Source of the DNA: UBA3071 sp965369635
GTDB lineage: Bacteria > Chloroflexota > Anaerolineae > UBA3071
Direction of reading: 5' to 3'
NCBI GenBank assembly: GCA_965369635.1
Contig: CBDURC010000079.1
Span: forward strand, 1-12,725
Length of the DNA: 12,725 nucleotides
A model generated the notes under the pieces. It worked only from the letters and a program-made list of their open reading frames with translations, had not been told where the DNA came from and did not search any database. Positions 12,480 to 12,725 of the stretch are shown here, in pieces. The stretch's first letter is position 1. Each line of letters starts with the position of its first letter. A program made the translations under genes and the position numbers.

Positions 12480-12725
12480 TGACCTCCAAGCGGTTGCGAA
12501 GCTATCTGCGAACCATTGGCCAGGTGTTCGTGCTGCAATTCAAGCAATTGGCCGTTGACGGCTTCATCATCTTCACCGTGCTGGTGCAGCCGCTGCTCAT
12601 CGCCATCATGGGACTGTGGATGATGCGCGAGCAGCAAGGCAACTATGCCATCTTCATCGTGGTGGGCAGTGGCATGACAGGGCTGTGGTCCAGCCTGCTC
12701 TACATCACCGGATCCAACATCAACG
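12479..12725 (+). CDS. ABC-2-type permease, N-terminal part (cut by window edge)
   Basis: From ATG 12479, 82 codons are open to the window end. After a basic N-terminus (MTSKRLRSYLRTIGQVF) comes a first membrane helix, FIIFTVLVQPLLIAIMGLWM. A polar loop (REQQGNYA) follows, then a second hydrophobic segment (IFIVVGSGMTGLWSSLLYI). This is the usual beginning of an ABC-2 membrane subunit. It overlaps the ATPase stop by one base (TGATG), so it is the transport partner of that ATPase. Confidence 0.82.
   Translation, partial: MTSKRLRSYLRTIGQVFVLQFKQLAVDGFIIFTVLVQPLLIAIMGLWMMREQQGNYAIFIVVGSGMTGLWSSLLYITGSNIN

Overview
This 12.7 kb window looks like chromosomal DNA of a GC-rich bacterium, most likely a member of the Chloroflexota (Anaerolineae-like). 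That placement is an inference. It rests on the protein style, a transcriptional T-box leader, and the many extragenic arrays of about 8 bp repeats of the TTGGTAGA and AGTAGACA kind. No rRNA or tRNA gene is present to confirm it.

Left part (1-1321, + strand): the C-terminal part of an MFS transporter, cut by the window edge. It is followed by about 570 bp with no intact gene. In that stretch the frames hold the decayed remains of a Phd/YefM antitoxin and a RelE-like toxin. Next (1322-4190, - strand) is a two-gene unit: a membrane site-2 (M50) protease with CBS domains, then a nucleotide-pyrophosphatase/phosphodiesterase-family protein.

Centre (4190-9134): a compact divergent control region with two back-to-back sigma70-type promoters whose -35 boxes are 3 bp apart. 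The leftward promoter serves the protease. The rightward one drives a T-box leader with a readable Ile specifier (ATC), a T-box antiterminator motif and an intrinsic terminator. This leader controls alaX (trans-editing of mischarged tRNA-Ala) and ileS (isoleucyl-tRNA synthetase). The same type of repeat element, an inverted array of 8-bp units, occurs three times around this operon: in the protease 5' leader, inside the T-box leader, and in frame inside ileS at the junction between the catalytic and anticodon-binding domains.

Right part (9135-12725, + strand): a promoter, two tiny ORFs and a DksA/TraR-type zinc-finger gene joined by successive ATGA overlaps, then lspA (signal peptidase II), a terminator-like hairpin, an rluD-type pseudouridine synthase, and the start of an ABC-2 export operon (ATPase plus a truncated permease). 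One of the tiny ORFs resembles the N-terminus of a DUF5615 PIN-like protein.

Most of the window is ordinary housekeeping. I do not see a complete new defence or biosynthetic system. The most interesting signals are the inverted octamer element that has entered both a riboswitch and an essential enzyme, the Ile T-box controlling an alanyl-tRNA editing factor, and the two toxin-antitoxin remnants.
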